Shown: positions 1 through 7,172 of the stretch, piece after piece
Numbering within the stretch: position 1 is the first letter of the stretch
How the letters are laid out: each line of letters opens with the position of its first letter
Assembly: GCA_040756995.1 (NCBI GenBank)
Contig: JBFLYK010000024.1
Coordinates: 1-64,000 of the forward strand
From: BP-133 sp040756995
Lineage (GTDB): Bacteria; Actinomycetota; Acidimicrobiia; IMCC26256; BP-133
DNA length: 64,000 nt
Direction: 5' to 3'
The notes under the pieces: model-generated
Databases searched by the model: none
What the model saw: the letters and a program-made list of their open reading frames with translations, nothing else
What the model was told of the DNA's origin: nothing
Translations under genes and position numbers: made by a program

Positions 1-34
1 GTGACGCCCCAGTTCGTTGGCCGCCCCGGCCCAA

Positions 35-77
35 CTGGCGTTCCCTTACCGGCGATACAGCGGAAAAGGAACGCCAG
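35..77 (-). terminator. Hairpin downstream of trpF, copy 1
   Basis: A perfect 10-bp stem pairs CTGGCGTTCC (35-44) with GGAACGCCAG (68-77) around a loop that holds a small inner CCG/CGG stem. It lies 3' of trpF, where a transcription end is expected. No T-run follows on either side, so it is not a textbook intrinsic terminator. It shares its core with the next hairpin at 105-151. Confidence 0.55.
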
Positions 78-104
78 AACGCAACCCCCGAACCGCCCGA
101 GCCG

Positions 105-151
105 AACTGGCGTTCTTTTGCCGGCGATACGGCGGAAAAGGAACGCCAGTT
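105..151 (-). terminator. Hairpin downstream of trpF, copy 2
   Basis: An 11-bp perfect stem (AACTGGCGTTC at 105-115 with GAACGCCAGTT at 141-151) is continued inwards by T/A pairs and a CCG/CGG pair. The loop half, including CGGAAAAGGAACGCCAG, repeats the hairpin at 35-77, so the two form a tandem pair just after trpF, whose stop is at 209. A role as transcription terminator or 3'-end stabiliser is inferred from position. Confidence 0.55.
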
Positions 152-208
152 GCTGGTCGGCGGCCGGCGAGACGCCGCCCGTCCTTCAGCCCCGGGCGGT
201 CCGGCGCT

Positions 209-928
209 TCAGCGGGAGTCGTCCGGAGACAGGGCGGCGGGTTCGGGCGCGAGGCCGGCGGCCTTGGCCGCATGGATGAAGGCCCGGACCTTCTCCCGTA
301 CCTTGCGGTGGGCGGCGTCCTCCACCGAGGTGATCACGTCGACGGCGAAGGGGCGGACGGCGGCGACGGCCCGTCCGACGTTGGAGGGGTCGAGGCCGCC
401 GGCCAGGATGCACGGCGCCACGCCGGTGTCGACGACCGTGCGGGCCAGATTCCAGTCGACGGCCTTGCCGGTGCCGGCCGGGCGGCCGGGGATGACGGAG
501 TCGACCAGCACCGCGTCGGCGCCGGCGTCGACGAAACGGCGGGCGGTGGCGGCGAGGGCCTCGGCCGGCGGGCCGGGGACGGAGGCATCGATGCGCAGCG
601 CCTTGATGAGGCGGATGCCGGTGCCGTCGAGGCGGGCGGCGAGCTCCTCGACGCAGGCCTCGGGCTCGTCCCGGTGCAGCTGCAGGGCGTGCGGGTGGGT
701 GGCCTCGGTGAGCTCGAGGATCGTGCGGGCGTCGCCGCCGACGATGGCCACCCGGGTGACGAACGGCGGCACGGTCCGCATGAGGTCGGCGGCGCGGCGG
801 CGGGTCAGGATCCAGGGATTGGCGTCGGGATACTCGACGACGAAGCCGAGGGCGTCGGCACCCTCCTCGACGGCGAGGGCGGCGTCTTCCTCATGGGTGA
901 TCCCGCAGATCTTGACCCGGACGGCCAT
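209..928 (-). CDS. trpF: Phosphoribosylanthranilate isomerase, divergent form
   Basis: TrpF opens the sugar of N-(5-phosphoribosyl)anthranilate in the third step of the tryptophan branch, in the cytoplasm. The 239-residue protein begins with the family signature KICGIT carrying the catalytic Cys (residue 8). It keeps the general-acid Asp (VLVDS, residue 143) and the GGTG-like phosphate loop followed by a DW pair (AGTGKAVDW). The usual QLHGDE reads QLHRDE, and the SPR motif near residue 35 is absent, so this is a divergent member. The ATG at 928 was chosen because KICG follows at once and a GGGGAGGGAG ribosome site lies just upstream; the frame stays open to 1033. It is the last gene of a trpD-trpC-trpF series, 146 bp after trpC. 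Confidence 0.88.
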   Translation of the reverse strand: MAVRVKICGITHEEDAALAVEEGADALGFVVEYPDANPWILTRRRAADLMRTVPPFVTRVAIVGGDARTILELTEATHPHALQLHRDEPEACVEELAARLDGTGIRLIKALRIDASVPGPPAEALAATARRFVDAGADAVLVDSVIPGRPAGTGKAVDWNLARTVVDTGVAPCILAGGLDPSNVGRAVAAVRPFAVDVITSVEDAAHRKVREKVRAFIHAAKAAGLAPEPAALSPDDSR

Positions 929-1016
929 GCCCTGATTCTCCCTCCCCGGCTCACGGTCCTGCCCCTCCGCCGGCGGGCAATCGACCGGCAGACCGGCAAC
1001 ACGTCGCCACCGGAAT

Positions 1017-1058
1017 CGGCGTTCTTCCGTCACGGACGTCGGTTACGGAAGAACGCCG
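1017..1058 (-). terminator. Long perfect hairpin between trpC and trpF
   Basis: Fourteen bases (CGGCGTTCTTCCGT, 1017-1030) pair perfectly with 1045-1058 around a 14-nt loop. The arms resemble the GGCGTTC/GAACGCC arms of the hairpins at 35-151. It sits between the trpC stop and the trpF start, so it may attenuate or process the transcript. No T-run is present. Confidence 0.55.
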
Positions 1059-1074
1059 GTCGGCGAGGACGCTG

Positions 1075-1782
1075 CTACCCGGGCCAGCCCACGCCGACCA
1101 GGGCCCGGATCGCCTCGGCCGGGTCGGGAGCCTGGAGGATGGAGGTGCCGACGAGGACGGCGTCGGCGCCGGCGGCCCGGGCCCGGCGGGCGTCGTCGGG
1201 GCCGGTGATGGCGCTCTCGGAGAGGAGGACGCTGCCCGGCGGCAGGGTCGGGACGAGCCGCTCGGTGAGGGAGACGTCGCCGTCGTCGGTCTCGCCGATC
1301 TGGATGTCCCGGTTGTTCACCCCGAGGACGTCGGGTCGGAGGCCGAGCTGGGTCACCCGGGCGACGTCCTTGTCGTCGTGGACCTCGACCAGCGTCTCGA
1401 GGCCCCGGTCGTGGGCGGCGGCGTGGAGGCGGGCCAGCGGCTCGTCGTCGAGGAGGCAGACGGTGAGGAGGATGGCGTCGGCGCCGCAGTCGACGGTCTC
1501 GTCGAGGTCGGCTTCGGTCTGGGTGAAGTCCTTGCGCAGGATGGGGACGGGTACCAGCGGCCGGATCGTGCGGATGATGTCGGTGTCGCCGCCGAAGTGG
1601 ATGAGGTCGGTCACCACCGACAGGCCGGCGATGGGCGTGGTGGTCATGACGGCGGCCAGGTCCTCGGGCGCCCGCCCGCGGAGGAGATCACCCTCCTTGG
1701 GCGAGCGGACCTTGATCTCCGACAGGACGGGCATGAGGCCCTCGGCCTGGCGGCGGCGGATGGAGCCGGCCAGGCTGCTCAT
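1075..1782 (-). CDS. trpC: Indole-3-glycerol phosphate synthase, short form
   Basis: TrpC closes the ring of the TrpF product to indole-3-glycerol phosphate with loss of CO2, in the cytoplasm. All catalytic positions known for the family can be found: Glu22 and Lys24 in SEIKVRSP, Lys84 in LRKDF, Glu133 in LVEVH, Asn156 in VNNRD, and Glu189-Ser190 in LSESAI. At 235 residues it is shorter than the usual 255-270 because most of the N-terminal extension before the first strand is missing. The ATG at 1782 starts the compact barrel. The gene lies between trpD (127 bp upstream, with a hairpin) and trpF. Confidence 0.9.
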   Translation of the reverse strand: MSSLAGSIRRRQAEGLMPVLSEIKVRSPKEGDLLRGRAPEDLAAVMTTTPIAGLSVVTDLIHFGGDTDIIRTIRPLVPVPILRKDFTQTEADLDETVDCGADAILLTVCLLDDEPLARLHAAAHDRGLETLVEVHDDKDVARVTQLGLRPDVLGVNNRDIQIGETDDGDVSLTERLVPTLPPGSVLLSESAITGPDDARRARAAGADAVLVGTSILQAPDPAEAIRALVGVGWPG

Positions 1783-1857
1783 GGCGACCGCCGGGCCCGT
1801 CCGGTGCCGAGACCGCCGGCAGCCCGGACGAGCCTCTCAGCCGAGCGGCGGTGCTCA

Positions 1858-1898
1858 CAGGCGCGCAAAGTGGTGACTATTCCCACTTTGCGCGCCTG
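1858..1898 (-). terminator. 16-bp perfect hairpin between trpD and trpC
   Basis: CAGGCGCGCAAAGTGG (1858-1873) pairs without mismatch with 1883-1898 around a 9-nt loop. It starts 12 bp past the trpD stop. There is no T-tract, so termination, attenuation or RNA protection are all possible. Its arm sequence differs from the other trp hairpins. Confidence 0.6.
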
Positions 1899-1909
1899 CG
1901 ACCGGGCAC

Positions 1910-2965
1910 TCACTTGGTCGGGGCGATGGCCTGCGACGCCTCGACGAACTCGGCCAGCTTGCGGCTCGCCGCCCCGGAGTCGATGTTCTCGTTGGCCAGT
2001 CGCAGGCCTTCCTCCGGGCTCTTGGCCGCCCCGGCCACGTAGAGGGCGAAGGCGTTGTTGAGGGTGAGGAAGTCGCGCCGGGGCCCCTGGTCACGGCCCT
2101 CGAAGATGTCCCGGATGATCTGGGCGTTGTACGCCGGTTCACCGCCGGTGAGGTCGGCGATGGTGGCCCGCTTGAGGCCGAAGTCCTCGGGGGTGATCGT
2201 GTAGTGCTCGACCCGGTCACCCTTGACCTCGGCGATGCTGGTCGGGCCGAGAGTGGAGATCTCGTCGAGTCCAGTGCCGGCGATGTCGTCCGGGCTGCCC
2301 GAGCCGTGGGCCACGATCACGTGCTTCATGTCGAGCTGGGCCACGACGTCGCCCACCATCTGCACCAGCTCCGGCTTGTAGACGCCCATCATGTGGTGGG
2401 GAGCACCGGCCGGGTTGATCAGCGGGCCGATGATCGTGAAGAAGATCGTCTTGATGCCCAGGGCCTGCTCGGGGAAGAAGACCTTGAGCATGATCGGGTG
2501 GAAGTTCGGGGCGTAGAGGAAGCTGATCCCCACCTTCTCGATCAACTGACGGCCCTGGTCAGGGGTGAGTTCGACGGAGGCGCCGAGAGCCTCGAGGGCG
2601 TCGGCGCTCCCCGAGCTGGCCGAGATGGAGCGGCTGCCGTGCTTGGCCACCGGCACGCCGGCGGCGGCGGTGAGGATGGCGTTGGCCGAGCTGACGTTGA
2701 AGGTGGTGAGGCCGCCGCCCGTCCCGCACATGTCGGTGAGGTTCCCGTCGACCTTCGGCTGGATCTGGACGCAGTTGGCCCGCATGGCCCGGGCGATGGC
2801 CGCCACCTCGTCGACCGCGGGACCCTTCATCAGCAGGGCGACGAGGAACCCCGCGATCTGCGCCTCCGTGACCTCGTCGTCCCGCATGGCCTCGACGAAC
2901 TCGGTCAGTTCGGCGGCAGTCAGGTCCTGCTTCTGGGTCAGCTTGGCCAACGAGTCCTTGAACAC
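1910..2965 (-). CDS. trpD: Anthranilate phosphoribosyltransferase
   Basis: TrpD joins anthranilate to PRPP, the second step of tryptophan synthesis, in the cytoplasm. The 351-residue product has the family's helical N-domain, the PRPP loop CGTGGG followed by TFNVSSA (about residues 80-92), and the KHGSRSISASSGSAD segment (about 108-122). In the loop the usual GTGGD reads GTGGG. The GTG at 2965 is preferred over the in-frame ATG at 3007 because a GGGAGG ribosome site lies 4 nt ahead of it and the family's N-terminus aligns there. It heads the trpD-trpC-trpF series; trpE, trpG, trpA and trpB are not in the window. Confidence 0.93.
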   Translation of the reverse strand: MFKDSLAKLTQKQDLTAAELTEFVEAMRDDEVTEAQIAGFLVALLMKGPAVDEVAAIARAMRANCVQIQPKVDGNLTDMCGTGGGLTTFNVSSANAILTAAAGVPVAKHGSRSISASSGSADALEALGASVELTPDQGRQLIEKVGISFLYAPNFHPIMLKVFFPEQALGIKTIFFTIIGPLINPAGAPHHMMGVYKPELVQMVGDVVAQLDMKHVIVAHGSGSPDDIAGTGLDEISTLGPTSIAEVKGDRVEHYTITPEDFGLKRATIADLTGGEPAYNAQIIRDIFEGRDQGPRRDFLTLNNAFALYVAGAAKSPEEGLRLANENIDSGAASRKLAEFVEASQAIAPTK

Positions 2966-3873
2966 GGGTCCTCCCGATGGATGCGTCCGACGGCGGGCGG
3001 CGATCATCCCCCGATGCCCGACCCTCGGACAAGGGCCGGTGACCCCGGTCGCCGGCGTGTTGCCGGGCGATCAACGGTGTCGAAACGGTGACTGACGGTT
3101 CGATTGCCAGCCGGCGGGATCGATCACCGTGGGCGAATGCGGCCATCGCTATTTTCCGTTTAGCGGCTGCTCTCTTGTGGAAAGACTGGGCGGGAAATCC
3201 ACAGCCGCCGAGGGGGAGGGCCTTCTGATCCTGTGGTGGTACAACGGTTCTCGGCCGCGCTCGGCGTCGGTGCGGCGGGTCCGCCGAGGCGAAAACGGGA
3301 ACGGCCGAGGACGAAACGAGAAATAAACAGCGTGTAGGCATTCCCACCGCTGGGAATCGGTTAGAGTGCGAATGCGGTGCCGCTGGGGCACACACTCCCC
3401 TGCTCCCGGGCACGGCCGAACTGGTGCTGAGGCGAAGCGTCCTCCCCCCTTGCGCTTCCCCGGTGCGCCGGAGTCGGGCCCGGTGACGTCGGGCCTCGTC
3501 GGGCGGTTCCCCCCTCCGCCCGGCGAGGTTCCGGCAGTCCCGTCTCCCGTCGGACGGGCGCCTCGCTGACGAGGCCGCATCCTCACGGCATGGCTCGGTC
3601 AGCCACCCCCTCCGCCGCTTCACGGCACACCCGCTTCGCCACCGCTCGGCCCGCGTGGTCCGCCCGGGCCTGCCGGAAAAATCGCTCGCCCGCCGGCGGG
3701 GCCGGCTTCTACCGTGACCGCCGCCGCCGACCTCCTGCTGCCAGGTCAACCCCCAGCACGGCCCGGCCGCAGGGGTCGGCGCTCGCTCGGTTTTCATTCG
3801 AGCCTGATCGGTGACGGGCGTCACCCGTTTGTCGATCACGCCGACGTGGTTCGGCGCCGAGCGAGGAGTCGCC
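2966..3873. other. Gap of about 0.9 kb with no supported gene
   Basis: Open frames here (for example 3149-3586 minus, 3366-3569 plus) have arginine/proline-rich compositions typical of non-coding G+C-rich DNA, and none starts after a convincing ribosome site. The part nearest 2966 should hold the promoter of the trp genes, but I cannot pick hexamers. At 3340-3357 there is an inverted repeat, ATTCCCA-ccgc-TGGGAAT, in a relatively A+T-rich stretch that could be an operator or a small hairpin. Confidence 0.5.
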
Positions 3874-3876
3874 GTG

Positions 3877-4383
3877 ATGGATCTCGAGACGCTGGCCCTG
3901 GCCGTCGACGAGCTGGTCCGCCTGCCCGCCGCCGAACGCCGCTCCGGGCGCCTGTTTGCCGTTCGCTGCACGCCGGACGCCGCTGGTGGCGACAACGCCG
4001 ACGTTCACCCTGGTGAGTCCGCCGGCGCCGTGGTACTTGAACTCTTGGCCGAGGGCGAGGCTCGCACGCTCCCCCACAACGTGCAGGTACCCGCCGGTGT
4101 GCAAGCCATCGCCCTCGCCAGCGGCGTCTGGGCGGCGCCCCTCGACGACCGCCCAGGGGTGCCGCCCAGCCAACACCCCGACCGCCGCCGAGCCCACCTC
4201 ACCGTGCTGGTCGCCCCGGAAGGCGACCGCGACGCCGTCGACGTGTCGGTCCTCCGCTACGGCGATGGCGCACCCGCTGTGTTGCGCGGCGGTGCCGGCC
4301 TGATCCACCAACGCCTGGTCCGCTGCTGGTCCCGCCGGCCCGAAGCCCCCTGGGCCTCGAAGCGCCTCGGCCCGGCGGCCTGA
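3877..4383 (+). CDS. Hypothetical protein
   Basis: A 168-residue protein I do not recognise. It starts MDLETLALAVDEL and contains a strand-rich middle (LTVLVAPEGD, VSVLRYGDG) ending in HQRLVRCW; it has no signal peptide or membrane segment. The start is either ATG 3877 or the preceding GTG 3874, both behind a GAGGAG site at 3863-3868. Third-codon positions are strongly G/C, as in real genes here. The next gene, a Uma2-type nuclease, begins about 50 bp later on the same strand, so the two may be co-transcribed. Confidence 0.6.
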   Translation: MDLETLALAVDELVRLPAAERRSGRLFAVRCTPDAAGGDNADVHPGESAGAVVLELLAEGEARTLPHNVQVPAGVQAIALASGVWAAPLDDRPGVPPSQHPDRRRAHLTVLVAPEGDRDAVDVSVLRYGDGAPAVLRGGAGLIHQRLVRCWSRRPEAPWASKRLGPAA

Positions 4384-4431
4384 ACCGTGCCGCCGCTTCC
4401 CTGGCCCCAAGGCAGAAGTAGCCTCGATGCG

Positions 4432-4980
4432 ATGCTCGACCGTCCGCTCGGTGGCGCTTCGCTCCGTACTCCCATGGAGTACGAGGACTACCTCGCCCTC
4501 GGCGAGACGAAGCACCACGAGTACTACGACGGGCTCTGCGTCGTGAACCCGCCGAGCCGGAGCCACAGCCGCACGCAGGCCCACTTCGTCGATCTGCTCC
4601 GCCCCCACTGTCCCGCCACCCACGAGGTGCTCACCGGCTGGGGTTGGCACATCGGCCCCGAGCTCGACTTCGAGCCGGACATCATGGTCACGGACCGTTC
4701 GTCACCCGACGACGACGTCCTCCGCCACCCGCCGCCGCTACTGGTCGTCGAAATCTCCTCCCCTTCCACCCGCGACGTCGACTTCGGCAAGAAGCGCCTG
4801 AGCTATGCCGCCGGCGGCGCGGGCTGGTACTGGATCGTGGATCTCCTGAGACAGGCGGTCGTCGTGCTGGAGAACCTCGACGCCACCTTCGTCGAGCGGC
4901 AGCACATCACAACCTCCGCCGTCACTGCCGGCCCATTCACCGTCCCCATCGATCCCGCGACATTGTCCGCCGGCCGCTGA
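4432..4980 (+). CDS. Uma2 family endonuclease-like protein
   Basis: The 182-residue protein carries the Uma2 (DUF820) restriction-endonuclease-like core: an early YEDYLAL helix, FEPDIMV with the metal-binding Asp, LVVEISSPSTR with the Glu, and a Lys-containing KRLSYAAGG helix followed by YWIVD. This D...E-x-S...K layout is the PD-(D/E)XK-type active site. The family is widespread and expanded in cyanobacteria and actinobacteria; its biological role is not settled. The ATG at 4432 was chosen; 4387 and 4474 are in-frame alternatives and no strong ribosome site decides. No antitoxin-like partner is visible. Confidence 0.8.
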   Translation: MLDRPLGGASLRTPMEYEDYLALGETKHHEYYDGLCVVNPPSRSHSRTQAHFVDLLRPHCPATHEVLTGWGWHIGPELDFEPDIMVTDRSSPDDDVLRHPPPLLVVEISSPSTRDVDFGKKRLSYAAGGAGWYWIVDLLRQAVVVLENLDATFVERQHITTSAVTAGPFTVPIDPATLSAGR

Positions 4981-5121
4981 CGGCGCCCGAACTCGCCGCC
5001 TTGTCACCAGCCGTCGGAGTCTGTCCCACCGTGCGTGAGTTTGTCGGGGTTTGCGTCATCCCGTCCTGATTGCGCCGTTCAAGGCCATGGTCGAGGCTTT
5101 CACCGAGGAAAGGGCCGCTCG

Positions 5122-6354
5122 ATGAGACCGAATCGGATCTTCACCTTCCTGACCGCCGTCGCCGTGACGACCTTCGCCGCACCGATCGCTCGGGCCAGCG
5201 AATCCTCCGCCCCCGTGCTGTGGGAGGGCACGATCGTTGGCCCCGACGGCCGCCCCGCCGCCGGGACCGAAGTGGTCGCCTTCGCCCGGCCCGCCGCCGC
5301 CGACCTCCAGCCGACTGAAGCTCCTCTCGTCCCGGTGGCCCGAACCACCACTGACGCCGACGGCCGCTATGTCCTGCGCTCCGGTCGCACCGACGCTCTT
5401 CGTGCCGTCGAGCACGACTCCGGCTGGACGAACGTCATGGTCTCCGCCTTCGGCCGAGACGGCAGTTTCAGCGTCGCCACCGACTCAATCGCCTGGGCCC
5501 CCGCCGACGGCTTCCACGCCGCGAGCGCCGACAACAATCCGAACCGCGGTCGCTGGGTCACTACTCCCGCTGCCCGAGCCGCGGCCGAAGACGGTACGTT
5601 CCGTGCAGCCGCCGCTCCGGACCCGGAGGCCCTGAACCACGAGCGTCCGGCGGTGATGACGCTGTCACGACCGACCGATCGGACCATCAAAGCGCAGGCT
5701 TCGAAGCCGCCTCCCATGCGGCAGTATGGAATGTGCGCTGGGCCATACAAGACCGAGAAGATCCCGGCTCCTGACCAGGGCGTGTTCACGCCGGTCGGCG
5801 AGATGCATCTCGAGCAGGCCTGGAGCGGCCAGTTCGCCTATACGTCGACGAGATCCACCAGCTTCCAAGTCGGAGTTCGAGGGGAAGGCGGCGGTTGGTC
5901 AGCGGGCGGCAGTACAAGCACGCTGAAGGAAAGCACCAGCCGGTCCGGTAATGACCGTGGGCTGACGGAGAACCACATGTATACCTTCGCCGCCGACATT
6001 GACTACGTCCGCACGACCTGGAACTGCAACCGTGCAGACCGATGGCACTGGGTGGAGATGATCGAACCGAGCTTCTGGCGGGGCGGCATTCTGCAGACCG
6101 ACCGTGGGACACCGCCTCCGTGCGATCCGAAGAAGACAAGTCCGGTGCAGCCCATGGGATATCACGTACGGGGCGACAAGCAGAGCACGACGTTGAACGG
6201 GGCGGTGTCGGTCATGGGGTTCAGCGGTTCGGTAACGACCACGGTGGCAAAGGGTGTGTTCTACAGGTGGGAGAACCACGTCGCTCGTACTCGCTACCTC
6301 TGCGGGTTCACCGGTTACATCACGCAGGACACCAGAATCGCCTCCCTCCGTTGA
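5122..6354 (+). CDS. Secreted protein with carboxypeptidase-regulatory-like domain
   Basis: A 410-residue exported protein. An N-terminal signal peptide runs from MRPNRIF to about ARA (residue 25). It is followed by a small beta-sandwich of the carboxypeptidase-regulatory-like kind (about residues 34-100: WEGTIVGPDGRPAAG, then TDADGRYVLRSG). The C-terminal half is rich in Ser/Thr/Gly with alternating strands (TSFQVGVRGEGGGWSAGGS and SVMGFSGSVTTT), has four or more Cys, and matches no function I can name. The ATG at 5122 follows a GAGGAAAGG site, and the signal peptide begins there. Its stop overlaps the start of the next gene (TTGA). Confidence 0.75.
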   Translation: MRPNRIFTFLTAVAVTTFAAPIARASESSAPVLWEGTIVGPDGRPAAGTEVVAFARPAAADLQPTEAPLVPVARTTTDADGRYVLRSGRTDALRAVEHDSGWTNVMVSAFGRDGSFSVATDSIAWAPADGFHAASADNNPNRGRWVTTPAARAAAEDGTFRAAAAPDPEALNHERPAVMTLSRPTDRTIKAQASKPPPMRQYGMCAGPYKTEKIPAPDQGVFTPVGEMHLEQAWSGQFAYTSTRSTSFQVGVRGEGGGWSAGGSTSTLKESTSRSGNDRGLTENHMYTFAADIDYVRTTWNCNRADRWHWVEMIEPSFWRGGILQTDRGTPPPCDPKKTSPVQPMGYHVRGDKQSTTLNGAVSVMGFSGSVTTTVAKGVFYRWENHVARTRYLCGFTGYITQDTRIASLR

Positions 6355-6998
6355 AACGCCTCTTGCTTCTGCTGGCCGCGCTCATCGTCGTCTTGGCTGC
6401 TGCTGTCTTCAGCTTTCGACCGCGCGGATTGGGTGAGGGGCCGGTTTCGGCAGGAACCGGCACAAGTTCCAGCGGGCAACGTCTCGCCATTGGAGAGCGC
6501 GTCTCGTTCGGGTACGTACTCCTTACCAACTCGGGCAACAAGCCGGCGACGCTGGAAAGCGTCCGGCTCCTGGGGGTTAGCGGCGGCCTAGAACTCCTCG
6601 GGATTCGGTCCCGGACAATCCCCGACGAGCAGGGCCGCGGCATGTTCATTGGCCTCTCCGGTTTTCCACCCAACGAGTGGTCATCCACCCCGCTGGACAC
6701 CAATCACGTCGTTCCTGTCCCGAGGACCTTCAGCGAGACCGGAAACCCAAACGAAGGATTGGAACTTGTGATCGGAGTCCGTGCCACTAGGCCGGGCGTC
6801 GCCCGAGCCCGAGCGGTGGAGTTCACCTACCGGGTGGGCGACCGCCGTTACCGTGGCGTCTACGAAGGCTCGATGTACCTCTGCGCCCCAGTGGAAGAGT
6901 TCACTGCGGAGACTTGCCCTGGTGAGGCAGAGGGGAAGTTCGACGACGTGGACGTCGAGGTGAAGATCCCGAGCGCGTCGTCTCCTCGATCAGACTGA
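6351..6998 (+). CDS. Membrane-anchored or secreted hypothetical protein
   Basis: The 215-residue protein starts with KRLLLLLAALIVVLAAAVF, a lone N-terminal hydrophobic segment that acts as signal or anchor. A strand-rich extracytoplasmic part follows, with GYVLLTNSGNKPATLESVRL, which resembles bacterial beta-sandwich domains. The TTG at 6351 overlaps the previous stop by 4 nt, giving clear translational coupling; the frame is open upstream to 6042, but that part lies inside the other gene. Function is unknown; coupling suggests it acts with the 5122-6354 product outside the cell. Confidence 0.7.
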   Translation: MKRLLLLLAALIVVLAAAVFSFRPRGLGEGPVSAGTGTSSSGQRLAIGERVSFGYVLLTNSGNKPATLESVRLLGVSGGLELLGIRSRTIPDEQGRGMFIGLSGFPPNEWSSTPLDTNHVVPVPRTFSETGNPNEGLELVIGVRATRPGVARARAVEFTYRVGDRRYRGVYEGSMYLCAPVEEFTAETCPGEAEGKFDDVDVEVKIPSASSPRSD

Positions 6999-7172
6999 TA
7001 ACCCAGTCAATCGCTTGCAGCGCGAGGGTCGTTTTGGGCCTTTGCCGAGGAGGTGCCAAGCCGGTGGAACTTCGGCCCTGGTGTCCATAGCGTGCCTCTG
7101 AGTGCGTTGTGGCCTCAACGCGTTCGCCTCCGGGCATCTGGCAGTGAGGCAGGAGGATCACGAGCTCGGCGG

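Noticed and set aside
17..1876. A plus-strand open frame of 619 codons across trpC and trpF.
   Set aside because: It is the antisense of two clear enzyme genes, is Gly/Asp/Arg-rich and shows no domain; long antisense frames are common at this G+C.
3169..3205. TTGTGGAAA and AAATCCACA close together, like DnaA boxes.
   Set aside because: Only two partial matches, with no dnaA/dnaN, no A+T-rich unwinding region and no further boxes; not enough for an origin.
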